From: Sphingobium fluviale
GTDB lineage: Bacteria; Pseudomonadota; Alphaproteobacteria; Sphingomonadales; Sphingomonadaceae
DNA: 64,000 nt
Reading direction: 5' to 3'
Assembly: GCF_004122115.1 (NCBI RefSeq)
Contig: NZ_SBKP01000011.1
Location: 45,600 to 109,599 of the forward strand
Below, one piece after another: positions 37,715 through 46,929 of the stretch. The position numbers were made by a program, and so were the translations under genes. The notes beneath the pieces are model-generated. The model had not been told where the DNA came from. It was given only the letters and a program-made list of their open reading frames with translations, and searched no databases. Position 1 is the first letter of the stretch, and every line of letters starts with the position of its first letter.

Positions 37715-38796
37715 GCGACGGGCTGGGTGCGCAGTGCGCGCTCAGCTATCCCCATCAACCGCGCATTAAGCGCGCGGTCTGCGCCGCCCGCGGCAAAGTC
37801 ATCGAAGGCATGGTCCGTCACCGGGATAATATGGCGCGCGATAAAAGGCGCACCCTCGGCGGCGCCTGCCTCTGGATGCTTGAGCGCACATTCCCATTCC
37901 AGCACCGCCCAACCGGAAAAGTCATAGGCAGCCATCTTCGCGAAGATCTGGCCGAAATCGATCTGCCCATCTCCCAATGAGCGGAAGCGCCCCGCCCGCT
38001 CGACCCACGGCTGATACCCGCCATAGACGCCGCTGCGTCCGTTAGGCCGGAATTCGGCATCCTTTACATGAAACGCCTTGATGCGCGGGTGATAGATATC
38101 GATGAAGGCCAGATAGTCGAGCTGTTGCAGCACGAAATGCGAAGGGTCGTAGAGGATATTCGCGCGCGGATGGTTGCCGACACGATCGAGAAACATCTCG
38201 AAGGTGATGCCGTCGTGCAGATCTTCGCCGGGATGGATCTCGTATGCAATATCAACGCCGTTTGCATCGAAGTGATCGAGGATGGGCCGCCAGCGCCGCG
38301 CCAGCTCGTCAAAAGCATCTTCCACCAAGCCCGCGGGCCGTTGCGGCCACGGATAGAAATAGGGCCAGGCCAGCGCGCCGGAAAAGCTCGCATGCGTGGT
38401 TAGGCCCAGCCTGCGGCTCGCCACCGCAGCCTTTTTGAGCTGATCGACCGCCCACGCCTGCCGCACGCGCGGATCGCCACGCACATGGGGGGCGGCAAAA
38501 GCATCGAACTGCGCGTCATAGGCCGGGTGAACCGCAACCAACTGGCCCTGAAGATGGGTGGAAAGCTCGGTGATCGCCAGCCCCTTATCGGCCAGCATGC
38601 CCCTGATCTCATCACAATAAATCTGGCTTTCCGCAGCCTTTTCCAAATCGAACAGCCGTGCATCCCAACTGGGGATCTGTATGCCCTTGTAGCCCAGCGC
38701 CGCCGCCCAATCGGCAATCGATTCGAGCGTGTTGAAGGGAGGCGCATCGCCCGCAAACTGCGCGAGAAAAATGCCTGGGCCTTTGATGGTACGCAT
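37699..38796 (-). CDS. sugar phosphate isomerase/epimerase family (AP endonuclease 2-like TIM barrel)
   Basis: The 365-residue protein is a TIM barrel with the likely metal ligands in AYEIHPGED (Glu), LYDPSHF (Asp), FHVKDAEF (His) and AVLEWECAL (Glu). Members of this large family isomerise, epimerise or cleave sugars and keto-sugars; the reaction here cannot be assigned. It is 3 bp after the Gfo/Idh/MocA oxidoreductase on the same strand, a pairing typical of sugar catabolism through oxo intermediates. Confidence 0.88.
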   Translation of the reverse strand: MRTIKGPGIFLAQFAGDAPPFNTLESIADWAAALGYKGIQIPSWDARLFDLEKAAESQIYCDEIRGMLADKGLAITELSTHLQGQLVAVHPAYDAQFDAFAAPHVRGDPRVRQAWAVDQLKKAAVASRRLGLTTHASFSGALAWPYFYPWPQRPAGLVEDAFDELARRWRPILDHFDANGVDIAYEIHPGEDLHDGITFEMFLDRVGNHPRANILYDPSHFVLQQLDYLAFIDIYHPRIKAFHVKDAEFRPNGRSGVYGGYQPWVERAGRFRSLGDGQIDFGQIFAKMAAYDFSGWAVLEWECALKHPEAGAAEGAPFIARHIIPVTDHAFDDFAAGGADRALNARLMGIAERALRTQPVAQSIS

Positions 38797-38799
38797 AGC

Positions 38800-39915
38800 T
38801 TATACCTCGAAATTGATCCAGCCGGCGCGTTCGCGGCTGGCGTGGACGGATAGATGGATCAGCGCCATACCGCGCAAGCCATCCTCAATGCCTGGTATCA
38901 GGCTTCCAGATTCCCCCCGCAACACACGGGCAAAATCACGATACAGGTTGGCGAAGGCTTCGAGATATCCTTCCGGATGGCCGCCTGGTGTCCGGCTCGC
39001 CCATTTGGCATCACCCGAAAGGGACGCATCGGCCGCCTGAATCAACTCGGTTCGACCATCGGCATGATGCAATGTCAGCCGGTTGGGTTGTTCCTGCGAC
39101 CAGTCTATCCCGCCTTTGTCACCATAGACGCGCAGACGCAGCCCATTGCGCTCCCCAATCATGATCTGCGACGCCAGCAGCACACCCCGCGCACCATTGT
39201 CAAAGCGCAGCAGGATTTGGCAATCGTCATCCAGCGTGCGGCCCGGAACGACGCTGGCGAGATCAGCCAGAAGCTGAGTCGTTCGCAGCCCGGTCACGAA
39301 TTCCGCAAGGTGAAAGGCATGCACGCCGATGTCGGCAATCGCCCCGCCCTCTCCCGCCTGCGCCGGATTAACGCGCCACTCCGCCTGCTTGCCCATTGCC
39401 GCGCCCGCCAGCCAGCCTTGCGCATATTCGACCACCACTTTGCGCACCGCGCCGATCCTGCCCGCAGAAATCAGGGACCGGGCCTCCCGAACAAGCGGGT
39501 AGCCCGAATAGGTGTAGGATAGCCTGTAGGGCTGGCGCGTGTTGCCGATAATCGCGGCCAACTCCCGTGCCTCGTTAAGGGTCGCTGTGGCCGGTTTGTC
39601 GCTCATTACGGCGACGCCTGCCTCCAAGGACAATCGCGCGGCAGGCAGATGGTGCGCATTGGGCGATGCGATCGTAACGAAATCGATGCCATCGTCTCTG
39701 CCACGCTCAGCGTATAACATGGTCGCAACGTCAGCATAGGCTCGTTCAGGATCGATCCGATAGCTCTCCCCGCCCAGCCGTGACCTGACAGCATCGCTGC
39801 TGAACACCCCGGCGACCAGCTCAATTTCGCGATCCAGTTCTGCCGCGATTCGATGGATAGGCCCAATGAAAGCGCCGGGGCCGCCCCCTATCAATCCCAT
39901 CCGCAATCGACGCAT
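38800..39915 (-). CDS. Gfo/Idh/MocA-family oxidoreductase
   Basis: The 371-residue protein has the NAD-binding loop MGLIGGGPGAFIGPIHR, the VTIASPNAHH and SDKPATATLNEA motifs (DKP in place of the common EKP), and the C-terminal GGAIADIGVHAFHLAEF. Family members oxidise or reduce sugar hydroxyls with NAD(P), often at C3. It is divergent from the TonB receptor and heads a two-gene operon with the TIM-barrel protein. In known C-glycoside pathways a protein of this family makes the 3-oxo-glycoside; the same role here is an inference from the DUF6379 gene nearby. Confidence 0.9.
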   Translation of the reverse strand: MRRLRMGLIGGGPGAFIGPIHRIAAELDREIELVAGVFSSDAVRSRLGGESYRIDPERAYADVATMLYAERGRDDGIDFVTIASPNAHHLPAARLSLEAGVAVMSDKPATATLNEARELAAIIGNTRQPYRLSYTYSGYPLVREARSLISAGRIGAVRKVVVEYAQGWLAGAAMGKQAEWRVNPAQAGEGGAIADIGVHAFHLAEFVTGLRTTQLLADLASVVPGRTLDDDCQILLRFDNGARGVLLASQIMIGERNGLRLRVYGDKGGIDWSQEQPNRLTLHHADGRTELIQAADASLSGDAKWASRTPGGHPEGYLEAFANLYRDFARVLRGESGSLIPGIEDGLRGMALIHLSVHASRERAGWINFEV

Positions 39916-40015
39916 CTTCCCTCCTTATAAACTATTATACTGTACTGTTTTTAGGTCATAATTCTGAGGTTTTGAGCCTATCCACCCTATTGATGAGCGC
40001 AGCAGTTTTTGGCTA

Positions 40016-40050
40016 TTGACAACCTTGCTCAATAATAGAACAATAGTTCT
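40016..40050 (+). promoter_or_regulatory. candidate promoter and operator of the TonB-receptor operon
   Basis: TTGACA (40016-40021) is a perfect -35; AACAAT after 17 bases (40039-40044) is a weak -10. The -10 is covered by an inverted repeat AGAAC-AATA-GTTCT (40037-40050), as expected for a repressor site. The rest of the 297-bp gap (39916-40212) holds a TATAAT on the minus strand for the Gfo/Idh operon and no gene. Confidence 0.45.
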
Positions 40051-40212
40051 TATTCCAAAATAAAGCCGTCCAGTCAATCGACGGTAATGAGATGAGGATC
40101 ACACAGCCAACCAACCACTTTTTGCATGCATAACATTGGTGCCAGTCGCCAACGATTGGGCCTGCAAGACAGTGGGGCTGTAAAGGCCAACAAAACTATG
40201 GGGAGGTTTACA

Positions 40213-42576
40213 ATGATCAACAATCAGAGACTCTCGGCACGTCGTGCCACGTTCGTTTGCAGCCGGCTGCTTGTTTCGGCAGCATTTTTTAGCGCGCCTC
40301 AGTTGGCCTATGCTGAAAACGCCCCGCCGGAAGTCGCAATTGAAGACATCGTGGTTACGGCCAACCGGGTCGAGTCGCTCGCGTCCAAAACCCCGACCGC
40401 CCTCTCCGTCCTGACGTCCGACAACCTTCGTGATCAGGGCATTTCCGACCCCACGCGGCTCGCAGACGCAGCGCCCAGCCTTTCTGTGGACCGGGTTAAT
40501 GGTAACGGGCTTCAGATAACCATTCGCGGGGTAACCAGCGCAGACGTGTCGGAAAAGGGTGATCCATCAGCCGCGTTCCTGTCTGACGGCGTGTATATCG
40601 CCCGTCCGCAAGCGCAGGAAACGAGCCTGTTCGATCTGGAGCGCGTTGAGGTTCTGCGCGGGCCGCAGGGCACGCTCTATGGCCGCAACACCACCGCTGG
40701 CCTCATCAATGCAGTGTCGGCACGACCCAAGCCAGAGTTTCAGGCATCTGCCGACATTACATACGGCAATTACGACACCGTTCATGCGTCTGGCATGATA
40801 AACCTGCCGGTCGGAGACAGTGTGGCCGTTCGCGCAGCGGTAAATTATAACCGCCGCGACAGCTATATCCTGAAGGGGGCTTCCGCACCCTCGCTCAACC
40901 CCGGCAAAGATGATCTGTCGTTCCGCCTCGGCGCGAAATTCGATTTCGGCGAGAGCGTACGCCTCTATGTGAAGGGCGACTACAGCACAATGAAGGGCAA
41001 TCCGACAACCGGCGTAGCCCTAGCCAATTTTTATCAGATGCCGATCCTCGGCCCGGCGCCGGGGCAGCGCGGTGCAACGCCCGTCTATCGTTCGGGCCGC
41101 AGCTCCAGCGAATATCGCACGCTGGGTTATACTCAGGGAAGCAAGGCCACCAGCGACAATGACACCTGGGGCCTGATGGGTGAGTTGGAGGTTGACCTGT
41201 CCGACTCCATCACCGCAACCTATGTCGGCTCCTATCGCGAGTTCACGCGTGACGAGGTGCAGCGCGGCTATGTTGGCCGCCTGCTGTTCGGACCGTTCGC
41301 CGGGCAATATCCGCTGAACGCGACCTTTGAGGGCGATTATAAGCAGCAGTCGCACGAGCTGAGGTTCGCTTATAACTCAGATCGCCTCAAAGCGCAGGCG
41401 GGCGTCTATTATTTCCGCGAAGAGTCTGGCGTGGACTTCCTGCTATTTGGCACGCGCTTCTTCCAGCCCGGCCAGCGTGGCTATATCTATGGCTTCTCGC
41501 AGCATCCGACGATCTCCAAGACTCTCGGCTTTTTCGGGCAGGGGACTTTCAGCGTGACCGACACGCTGAGACTGACGGCGGGTATTCGTCACACCAGCGA
41601 CGACAAGTCACGGCTGGGCAACACGATCAATCACGCCAACCTTACCGATCCGCTCGATTATAGCACGGGCGTACAACCGGGCACCACGAACCCCGGCAGC
41701 CCTGCCACGGGTTTCCAGCCGGTGCGTGACTCGCTCAACAACGCCTCGGTAAGCTATAGCAAAGTCACATGGAAGGTCGGTGTCGACTATGATCTGACGC
41801 CTGACACACTGCTATATGGCTCTGTATCAACGGGCTACAAGGCCGGAGGCTTTAACGAGGGGTGCCTTGCAGGGCAGACAAACTGCAACCTCGCTGCGCC
41901 CAGCAAGGACTTGTTCTACAAGCCGGAGACTCTCACCTCATACGAGATTGGCATCAAGGCCAATCTGAGCAGAGCAGTGCGGTTATCGGCGAATTACTTC
42001 CACTATGATTATTCCAACCTGCAGTTGAGCCAGATTGACGCTACCTATTGCGGCGGCCCGTGCCTCGTCATCAAGAACGCGGGCAAGGCCAAGATCGACG
42101 GCGTAGAGATGGAAACCACGCTCCAGCCGACGCGCCGCAACCGTTTCTCCTTTGCGGCTGTGTGGATGAATGCACGCTACACCAGCTATCAGGTTGCGCC
42201 GGGCGTCGAATTCAAGGGCGAGAAGCTGGATCGTTCGCCGACGTGGACAGCCTCTGCGGGCTATGAATATACCCTGCCAATCGGCGAAGGATCGCTAGTG
42301 GCCGGTGTCCGCACACGGATCAGCGACAGCTATCACCTGATCAGCACCGGTCTGCGCGGCTTCTTCCGCCAGCCCAGCTATACCAAGACCGATCTTTTGC
42401 TGACCTACAACAGCTCCGGCGACCGCTTTTACGTTCAGGGTTACGTCAAGAACATCGAAGACAACATCACATTGGGCAGCACCTCGCTTTCAGCGAACTT
42501 CCCCAACTTTACCGATGGCTCTGCCTTCGTTGGCGATCCACGCACTTATGGCTTGCGCATCGGCGTCAAGTTCTGA
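40213..42576 (+). CDS. TonB-dependent outer-membrane receptor
   Basis: The 787-residue protein starts at ATG 40213 with GGGGAGG six bases upstream; the frame's earlier start lacks support. A signal peptide (likely cleaved after AYA), TonB box IEDIVVTANRVES, plug motif LERVEVLRGPQGTLYGRNTTAGLINAV, and a barrel ending in VKF are all present. It leads the operon of DUF6379, TIM barrel, MFS, cytochrome b561 and SDR genes, so it should import the substrate of that pathway across the outer membrane, most likely a glycoside. Confidence 0.95.
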   Translation: MINNQRLSARRATFVCSRLLVSAAFFSAPQLAYAENAPPEVAIEDIVVTANRVESLASKTPTALSVLTSDNLRDQGISDPTRLADAAPSLSVDRVNGNGLQITIRGVTSADVSEKGDPSAAFLSDGVYIARPQAQETSLFDLERVEVLRGPQGTLYGRNTTAGLINAVSARPKPEFQASADITYGNYDTVHASGMINLPVGDSVAVRAAVNYNRRDSYILKGASAPSLNPGKDDLSFRLGAKFDFGESVRLYVKGDYSTMKGNPTTGVALANFYQMPILGPAPGQRGATPVYRSGRSSSEYRTLGYTQGSKATSDNDTWGLMGELEVDLSDSITATYVGSYREFTRDEVQRGYVGRLLFGPFAGQYPLNATFEGDYKQQSHELRFAYNSDRLKAQAGVYYFREESGVDFLLFGTRFFQPGQRGYIYGFSQHPTISKTLGFFGQGTFSVTDTLRLTAGIRHTSDDKSRLGNTINHANLTDPLDYSTGVQPGTTNPGSPATGFQPVRDSLNNASVSYSKVTWKVGVDYDLTPDTLLYGSVSTGYKAGGFNEGCLAGQTNCNLAAPSKDLFYKPETLTSYEIGIKANLSRAVRLSANYFHYDYSNLQLSQIDATYCGGPCLVIKNAGKAKIDGVEMETTLQPTRRNRFSFAAVWMNARYTSYQVAPGVEFKGEKLDRSPTWTASAGYEYTLPIGEGSLVAGVRTRISDSYHLISTGLRGFFRQPSYTKTDLLLTYNSSGDRFYVQGYVKNIEDNITLGSTSLSANFPNFTDGSAFVGDPRTYGLRIGVKF

Positions 42577-42601
42577 CCCGAACCGGATGGAGATTTACTA
42601 A

Positions 42602-43069
42602 ATGAATGCCGAACCTCCGCGTACCAACAGGAACCAGGCCGATAGAGCGAAGCAAGGTATCTTCGTCTTCTCCGGTCTGGGTCAGCGCGATCTGTTCGCG
42701 TCCAACCGGATTGAACAGACCGACGCGGGGTGGCGGCTACTCATCCGTAACCCCTGGTATACTGGCACCCATCTTTCCACCGTGTCTTCACTCGGCATAG
42801 CGGTGAATGGCCATAATGTATCGGAGGGGCACATCTTCCTCTCCCTTCGCGGGCAAATGGTGCCTGCAGCGTATGCCAAGAATTTGCATGAAATATGGTG
42901 GGGCATGGGTGAAGTCGCGGAGGTCTTTTTGACCGATCCGGCGATCCCTGCCCTCCTCAAAGACACAAACGAGATAGGCGTCGAAATCGATATGCGCACG
43001 ACCTTCAGCTATGGCTTTCCTGATGACACGTTGCCTTATCGGCTTACCGGCGAAGTGGAGCGTGGTTGA
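42602..43069 (+). CDS. DUF6379 / C-glycoside deglycosidase beta-subunit-type protein
   Basis: The 155-residue beta-rich protein has LLIRNPWYTGTHLSTVSSLGIAVNG at about residues 46-70 and HEIWWGMGEVAEVFL at about 96-110. It is cofactor-free in appearance and matches what I know of the small subunit of bacterial C-deglycosylating enzymes. That subunit pairs with a TIM-barrel alpha subunit. The next gene, directly abutting (TGA then ATG), is such a TIM-barrel protein, which supports the call. Without alignment the family label is moderately sure; the reaction is inferred. Confidence 0.7.
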   Translation: MNAEPPRTNRNQADRAKQGIFVFSGLGQRDLFASNRIEQTDAGWRLLIRNPWYTGTHLSTVSSLGIAVNGHNVSEGHIFLSLRGQMVPAAYAKNLHEIWWGMGEVAEVFLTDPAIPALLKDTNEIGVEIDMRTTFSYGFPDDTLPYRLTGEVERG

Positions 43070-43867
43070 ATGAAACTTGGGCTTACCCTCTACAGCTTTG
43101 GCGCCGATCTGCACGCGGGCAAGATGGACGTGTTTGACGCCATTCGCAAAGCCGCCGAGCTGGGATGCGACGGTGTCGAGATCATAGCAGAACAGCATAT
43201 TCCGGGCTGGCCAAACCCTAGCCTGGATGACCTGACGCAGATCCGGGAGCTGGTTGAATCTCTTGGCATGGAGATATTCTGCTTCAGCTGCTACTTCGGC
43301 AAGAACATCCGCAGTGATCGTCCGCAAACCTTTGAGGAGCTGGTGCATCACGCCAAGCGGATGATCGCCCTCACCGCCTATCTTGGCGCACCGATCATGC
43401 GCCCTGCCTTCAATGCCAACCCCGTTGGACAACTCATCGACTTCGTGAACGCCGTATTACCCTCTCTCGAAAAGTACGGCGTGATCTGGGGGGTCGAGCT
43501 GCACGCCCCGCATCCGCCGTCCTATTATCAGGAAGCATTGGATGCGGTCGACTCCCCCTGGTTTCGCCTCGTGCCGGATTTCTCCTGCTGGCAGGGACCA
43601 AACGCACCGGGGCAGATACAGAGCAACCCGCTCTCTACGCTCGAACCGCTGCTTAAATATACCGTACACTGCCATGCAAAGGCGCATATGTTTACCGCGG
43701 ATGGCGAGGAACCCAACACGCCATACAAGGAGTTGCTGGGCATGTTGAAAGACTATGGCTTCAAGGGATCGGTATCCGGCGAGTATGAAGGCTGGTTCAT
43801 CAAATATGCCCCTTCGGAACAGCCGGCGAAAACGCTGTTCAACTTGCTGGAGAAATATGGCCGATAG
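43070..43867 (+). CDS. TIM-barrel sugar isomerase/epimerase, possible C-glycoside deglycosidase alpha subunit
   Basis: The 265-residue protein starts MKLGLTLYSFGADLHAGKMD and shows likely metal ligands in WGVELHAPHPP (Glu), LVPDFSCW (Asp), VHCHAKAH (His) and SGEYEGWF (Glu). It begins at the base after the DUF6379 stop, so the two are translationally linked. In characterised C-deglycosidases the alpha subunit is a metal-dependent TIM barrel of this family that cleaves 3-oxo-C-glycosides. A plain sugar isomerase is the alternative. Confidence 0.85.
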   Translation: MKLGLTLYSFGADLHAGKMDVFDAIRKAAELGCDGVEIIAEQHIPGWPNPSLDDLTQIRELVESLGMEIFCFSCYFGKNIRSDRPQTFEELVHHAKRMIALTAYLGAPIMRPAFNANPVGQLIDFVNAVLPSLEKYGVIWGVELHAPHPPSYYQEALDAVDSPWFRLVPDFSCWQGPNAPGQIQSNPLSTLEPLLKYTVHCHAKAHMFTADGEEPNTPYKELLGMLKDYGFKGSVSGEYEGWFIKYAPSEQPAKTLFNLLEKYGR

Positions 43868-43969
43868 TGCCGCGGCAATGGGCATTACGGACCAATAACA
43901 GCCACGTGACGCACCGCCAGAGTACAACCCCGCCTCGCTATGGCTTGGCGGACGAGAGAAGGAACTCAG

Positions 43970-45250
43970 ATGTCCGTTTCCGTGCCAGAGGCCACGCTCG
44001 CTCCTGATAAGCCTTCGTCGACCGCTGCTTTGCCCAGCCTGCGTGAGCTGCGCCTTGTCCCGTTGCTGACGACGCTCGTTTTCGTTGCTGTCGTCCTTTT
44101 CGTGTTCTGGACGGCGCTTCAGTCCGTATTTCTTGCACTTCAAATTCAGCAGATCGACCCCAAAGGCGCGGCCGGCGGGCTTGCGCTTGTCGTTGGGATA
44201 GGGGCCATCGGCGCGCTGCTATCGGCACCGATAGCGGGGGCGTTGAGTGACCGGACTCGCACGAGAATTGGCGGAAGAGCGCCCTGGATGCTGGTCGGCG
44301 CCGTGGCGACGGTCGTCCTCGCGATATTGCTGGCCCAGGCAACAAGCATCACGGAGCTTGCGGTCTACTGGCTCCTTATACAAGCCAGCACCAATTTTGT
44401 TTTCACCCCGATACTGGTCCATATCCCTGAGCGGGTTCCCGTGGCGCGGCGTGGCATATTCTCGGCTTCGGTCGGCCTCTCGCACCTGCTGGGTGTGCTG
44501 TTCGGGCAGGTCGCGGGTGCGGTGTTCGCGGATGAGCTACTGCTCGGCTATCTCGCGGTCAGCGCCTTGCTGCTGGTTGCGGTACTGACATTTGCGCTGG
44601 TGAACAAGCGCTCCAATCTGGGGGTTGAAAAGCCGCCGATGAACGCCGGGATTCTGCTACGGACATTTTGGGTGAACCCGGTGCGCTATCCGGCATTCGG
44701 ATGGACGTTCCTTGGACGGTTTCTCATTCTGACCGGCTTTTTCCCCCTCACAGTCTATTTGCTGTATATTCTTCAGGATTATGCCGGGCTGGGCGCGGCG
44801 GCGGTTAAAACCATGCCGCTGATGGGCCTCGCCGGGATGCTAGGCTCTGCGGTCGGTACGCCCCTCGCGGGCTGGCTCAGTGATAGACTGGATGTCACCC
44901 GCCCACTCATCTACGCCTGCTCTGCCGTGATGGTGGCAGCAATTGCGGTGCCGCTCGCCTTCCCCAATTTTGCCGGGCTGATTGTATACAGTTTCCTCAT
45001 CGGCGCAGGCTTTGGCGGCTTTGGCTCGGTGGACTATGTCCTCATTACCAAAGTACTGCCGTCTCAGGACGATGCCGGAAAGGATCTTGGCATCATCAAT
45101 ACTACCACCACCCTTTCACAGACGCTCGGCGTCGGCCTCGCAGGAGGAATGGTGAGTTTTGTGGGAAGCTACTCGATCCTTTTTGTCATGGGCATCGTGT
45201 TCATCATACTCGGAGCAGCGTGCGTCGCCTTCATTCGAGACGTGCGATAA
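43970..45250 (+). CDS. MFS transporter, likely sugar or glycoside carrier
   Basis: The 426-residue inner-membrane protein has about 12 transmembrane helices. The loop between helices 2 and 3 is SDRTRTRIGGRAPWM, a form seen in GPH/SLC45-like sugar carriers, and the mirror loop is SDRLDVTRP. The ATG at 43970 has AGAAGGA upstream. It lies in the receptor operon and would move the glycoside or its product across the inner membrane. Confidence 0.9.
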   Translation: MSVSVPEATLAPDKPSSTAALPSLRELRLVPLLTTLVFVAVVLFVFWTALQSVFLALQIQQIDPKGAAGGLALVVGIGAIGALLSAPIAGALSDRTRTRIGGRAPWMLVGAVATVVLAILLAQATSITELAVYWLLIQASTNFVFTPILVHIPERVPVARRGIFSASVGLSHLLGVLFGQVAGAVFADELLLGYLAVSALLLVAVLTFALVNKRSNLGVEKPPMNAGILLRTFWVNPVRYPAFGWTFLGRFLILTGFFPLTVYLLYILQDYAGLGAAAVKTMPLMGLAGMLGSAVGTPLAGWLSDRLDVTRPLIYACSAVMVAAIAVPLAFPNFAGLIVYSFLIGAGFGGFGSVDYVLITKVLPSQDDAGKDLGIINTTTTLSQTLGVGLAGGMVSFVGSYSILFVMGIVFIILGAACVAFIRDVR

Positions 45251-45273
45251 CGCCTGAGAGCGGAGAAATATCT

Positions 45274-45855
45274 ATGCAAACGAACTCAGCAGCCAGCAAT
45301 CAGGAACAAATGGACCGCTATGCAAGGCCGCGCGCCCTTATGCATTGGCTGCTGGCCCTGATCGTCATCCTCATGCTTGCCGGAGGTCTGAAAGGAATTG
45401 CCCCGCTTGATGATGCTGACCCGGCCAAAGTCGGCGTGCTGCGTCTCCATGTGATGATGGGGCTCACTACACTGGCGATATTCTTGATCTACGCCATCAC
45501 CGCAGTCGTGTTCCGGGCACCGCGGAAGGCAACCTCAGGCAGCGGCGCGCTCGATCTGCTGGCCAAGGCTGTACACATCGTCTTGCGGCTGGGCGTGCTG
45601 GTCATGCTCGCAAGTGGTATGGCCACTGTAAAGATTTCGGGTCTGGGCGACATACTTTTTGCAACCGAGGCAGGAGAACTGCCGACACATCTTGCGTCTC
45701 TTCCGAGTGCGCAGGTGCACGCATGGGCAGCCCGGTTTCTGCTCGTCCTGATTGGGCTGCATGTTGTTGGCGCGGCCTATCATCAGCTTGTGCTCCGCGA
45801 TCGCCTGCTAAGCCGGATGGCATTGTGGGGCCGCACCAACAAACCGCAGGATTGA
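45274..45855 (+). CDS. cytochrome b561-family membrane protein
   Basis: The 193-residue protein has four transmembrane helices with histidines placed for two b haems: ALMHWLLALI (helix 1), RLHVMMG (helix 2), KAVHIVLR (helix 3), and VHAWAARF with GLHVVGAAYHQ (helix 4). It passes electrons between quinones and periplasmic donors. In this operon it could accept electrons from a sugar-oxidising dehydrogenase. AGCGGAGAAA precedes the ATG at 45274. Electron partner not proven. Confidence 0.88.
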   Translation: MQTNSAASNQEQMDRYARPRALMHWLLALIVILMLAGGLKGIAPLDDADPAKVGVLRLHVMMGLTTLAIFLIYAITAVVFRAPRKATSGSGALDLLAKAVHIVLRLGVLVMLASGMATVKISGLGDILFATEAGELPTHLASLPSAQVHAWAARFLLVLIGLHVVGAAYHQLVLRDRLLSRMALWGRTNKPQD

Positions 45856-45937
45856 CGCGCACCACGCATGAACCCGCTTCCTTCAGCCCTATTGCCGCTC
45901 TCGCATCTAGAACGGCCCAATTCTTACAGGACATATC

Positions 45938-46897
45938 ATGAGCGAATTCGATGGAAAGACCACTACTGACGACGTGATGGCAGGCATGGACCTATCCGGC
46001 AAGCGAGTGCTCGTTACTGGTGTTTCGGCTGGTCTCGGTGTAGAAATCGCCCGCGCCTTTGTCGCGCATGGAGCAGATGTCGTCGGCACTGCGCGCAACC
46101 TTGCGAAGGGTGAGGCCGCAACAGCAGGCGTTCGCGAAGCGGCTGTCAATGGCGGTAGCTTTGACTTGATTGAGCTGGACCTTGCATCGCTTGCAAGCGT
46201 CCGCCACGCGGCCGATGTTCTTGTCAACGACGGCAGGCGCTTTGATATCATCATCGCCAATGCTGGTGTAATGGCAACGCCATTGGGCAAAACTGCAGAT
46301 GGCTTTGAAATGCAGTTCGGCACCAACCATCTAGGCCACTTTGTACTCATCAACCGCATTGCGCAGCTCATAAACGATGGCGGCCGGGTCGTGACGCTTT
46401 CAACCGCGGGGCATCGCTTTTCCGATGTCGATCTCAACGATCCCAATTACGAAAACACCGATTATGACAGATGGGATGCTTATGGGCGCTCCAAAACCGC
46501 CACTATCCTGTTCGCGGTCGAATTTGACCGGCGCCACAAGTCGCGAGGCATCCGCTCTGTCGCTGTGCATCCCGGTGCGGTCAACACGGATCTCGCCAGC
46601 CACCTGTCCTCCGAAGACATGGACGCGCTGCGCGCTCGCATAAAAGCGCTTGTGCCGGGCACTGGCGGCCCGCCCATGGAGATGAAGACGGTAACACAAG
46701 GCGCGGCCATGCCGGTCTGGGCCGCTATCGTTGCCAATGGCGATGAGGTTGGCGGGCGATACTGTGTTGATTACCGGATCGCCAAGGTCGCGGACGGCGT
46801 AGGCACGCATGACAGCGTTCGCTCTTATGCGCTTGATCCGGCTAACGCAAAAGCACTGTGGGCAAAGAGCGAAGAAATGGTTGGCGAGAATTTCTGA
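45938..46897 (+). CDS. short-chain dehydrogenase/reductase (retinol dehydrogenase-like)
   Basis: The 319-residue protein has the VTGVSAGLGVEIAR nucleotide loop, IIIANAGVMATPL, and an intact catalytic YGRSK. The NLAKG, TNHLGHFVL and HPGAVNTDL segments are typical of the retinol dehydrogenase/WWOX-like SDR group. Substrate unknown; likely an alcohol or ketone made by the operon. It is convergent with the GMC oxidoreductase. Confidence 0.92.
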   Translation: MSEFDGKTTTDDVMAGMDLSGKRVLVTGVSAGLGVEIARAFVAHGADVVGTARNLAKGEAATAGVREAAVNGGSFDLIELDLASLASVRHAADVLVNDGRRFDIIIANAGVMATPLGKTADGFEMQFGTNHLGHFVLINRIAQLINDGGRVVTLSTAGHRFSDVDLNDPNYENTDYDRWDAYGRSKTATILFAVEFDRRHKSRGIRSVAVHPGAVNTDLASHLSSEDMDALRARIKALVPGTGGPPMEMKTVTQGAAMPVWAAIVANGDEVGGRYCVDYRIAKVADGVGTHDSVRSYALDPANAKALWAKSEEMVGENF

Positions 46898-46929
46898 TTC
46901 GCTGCCGGGGGATAGCCGCGCTCAGCGCG

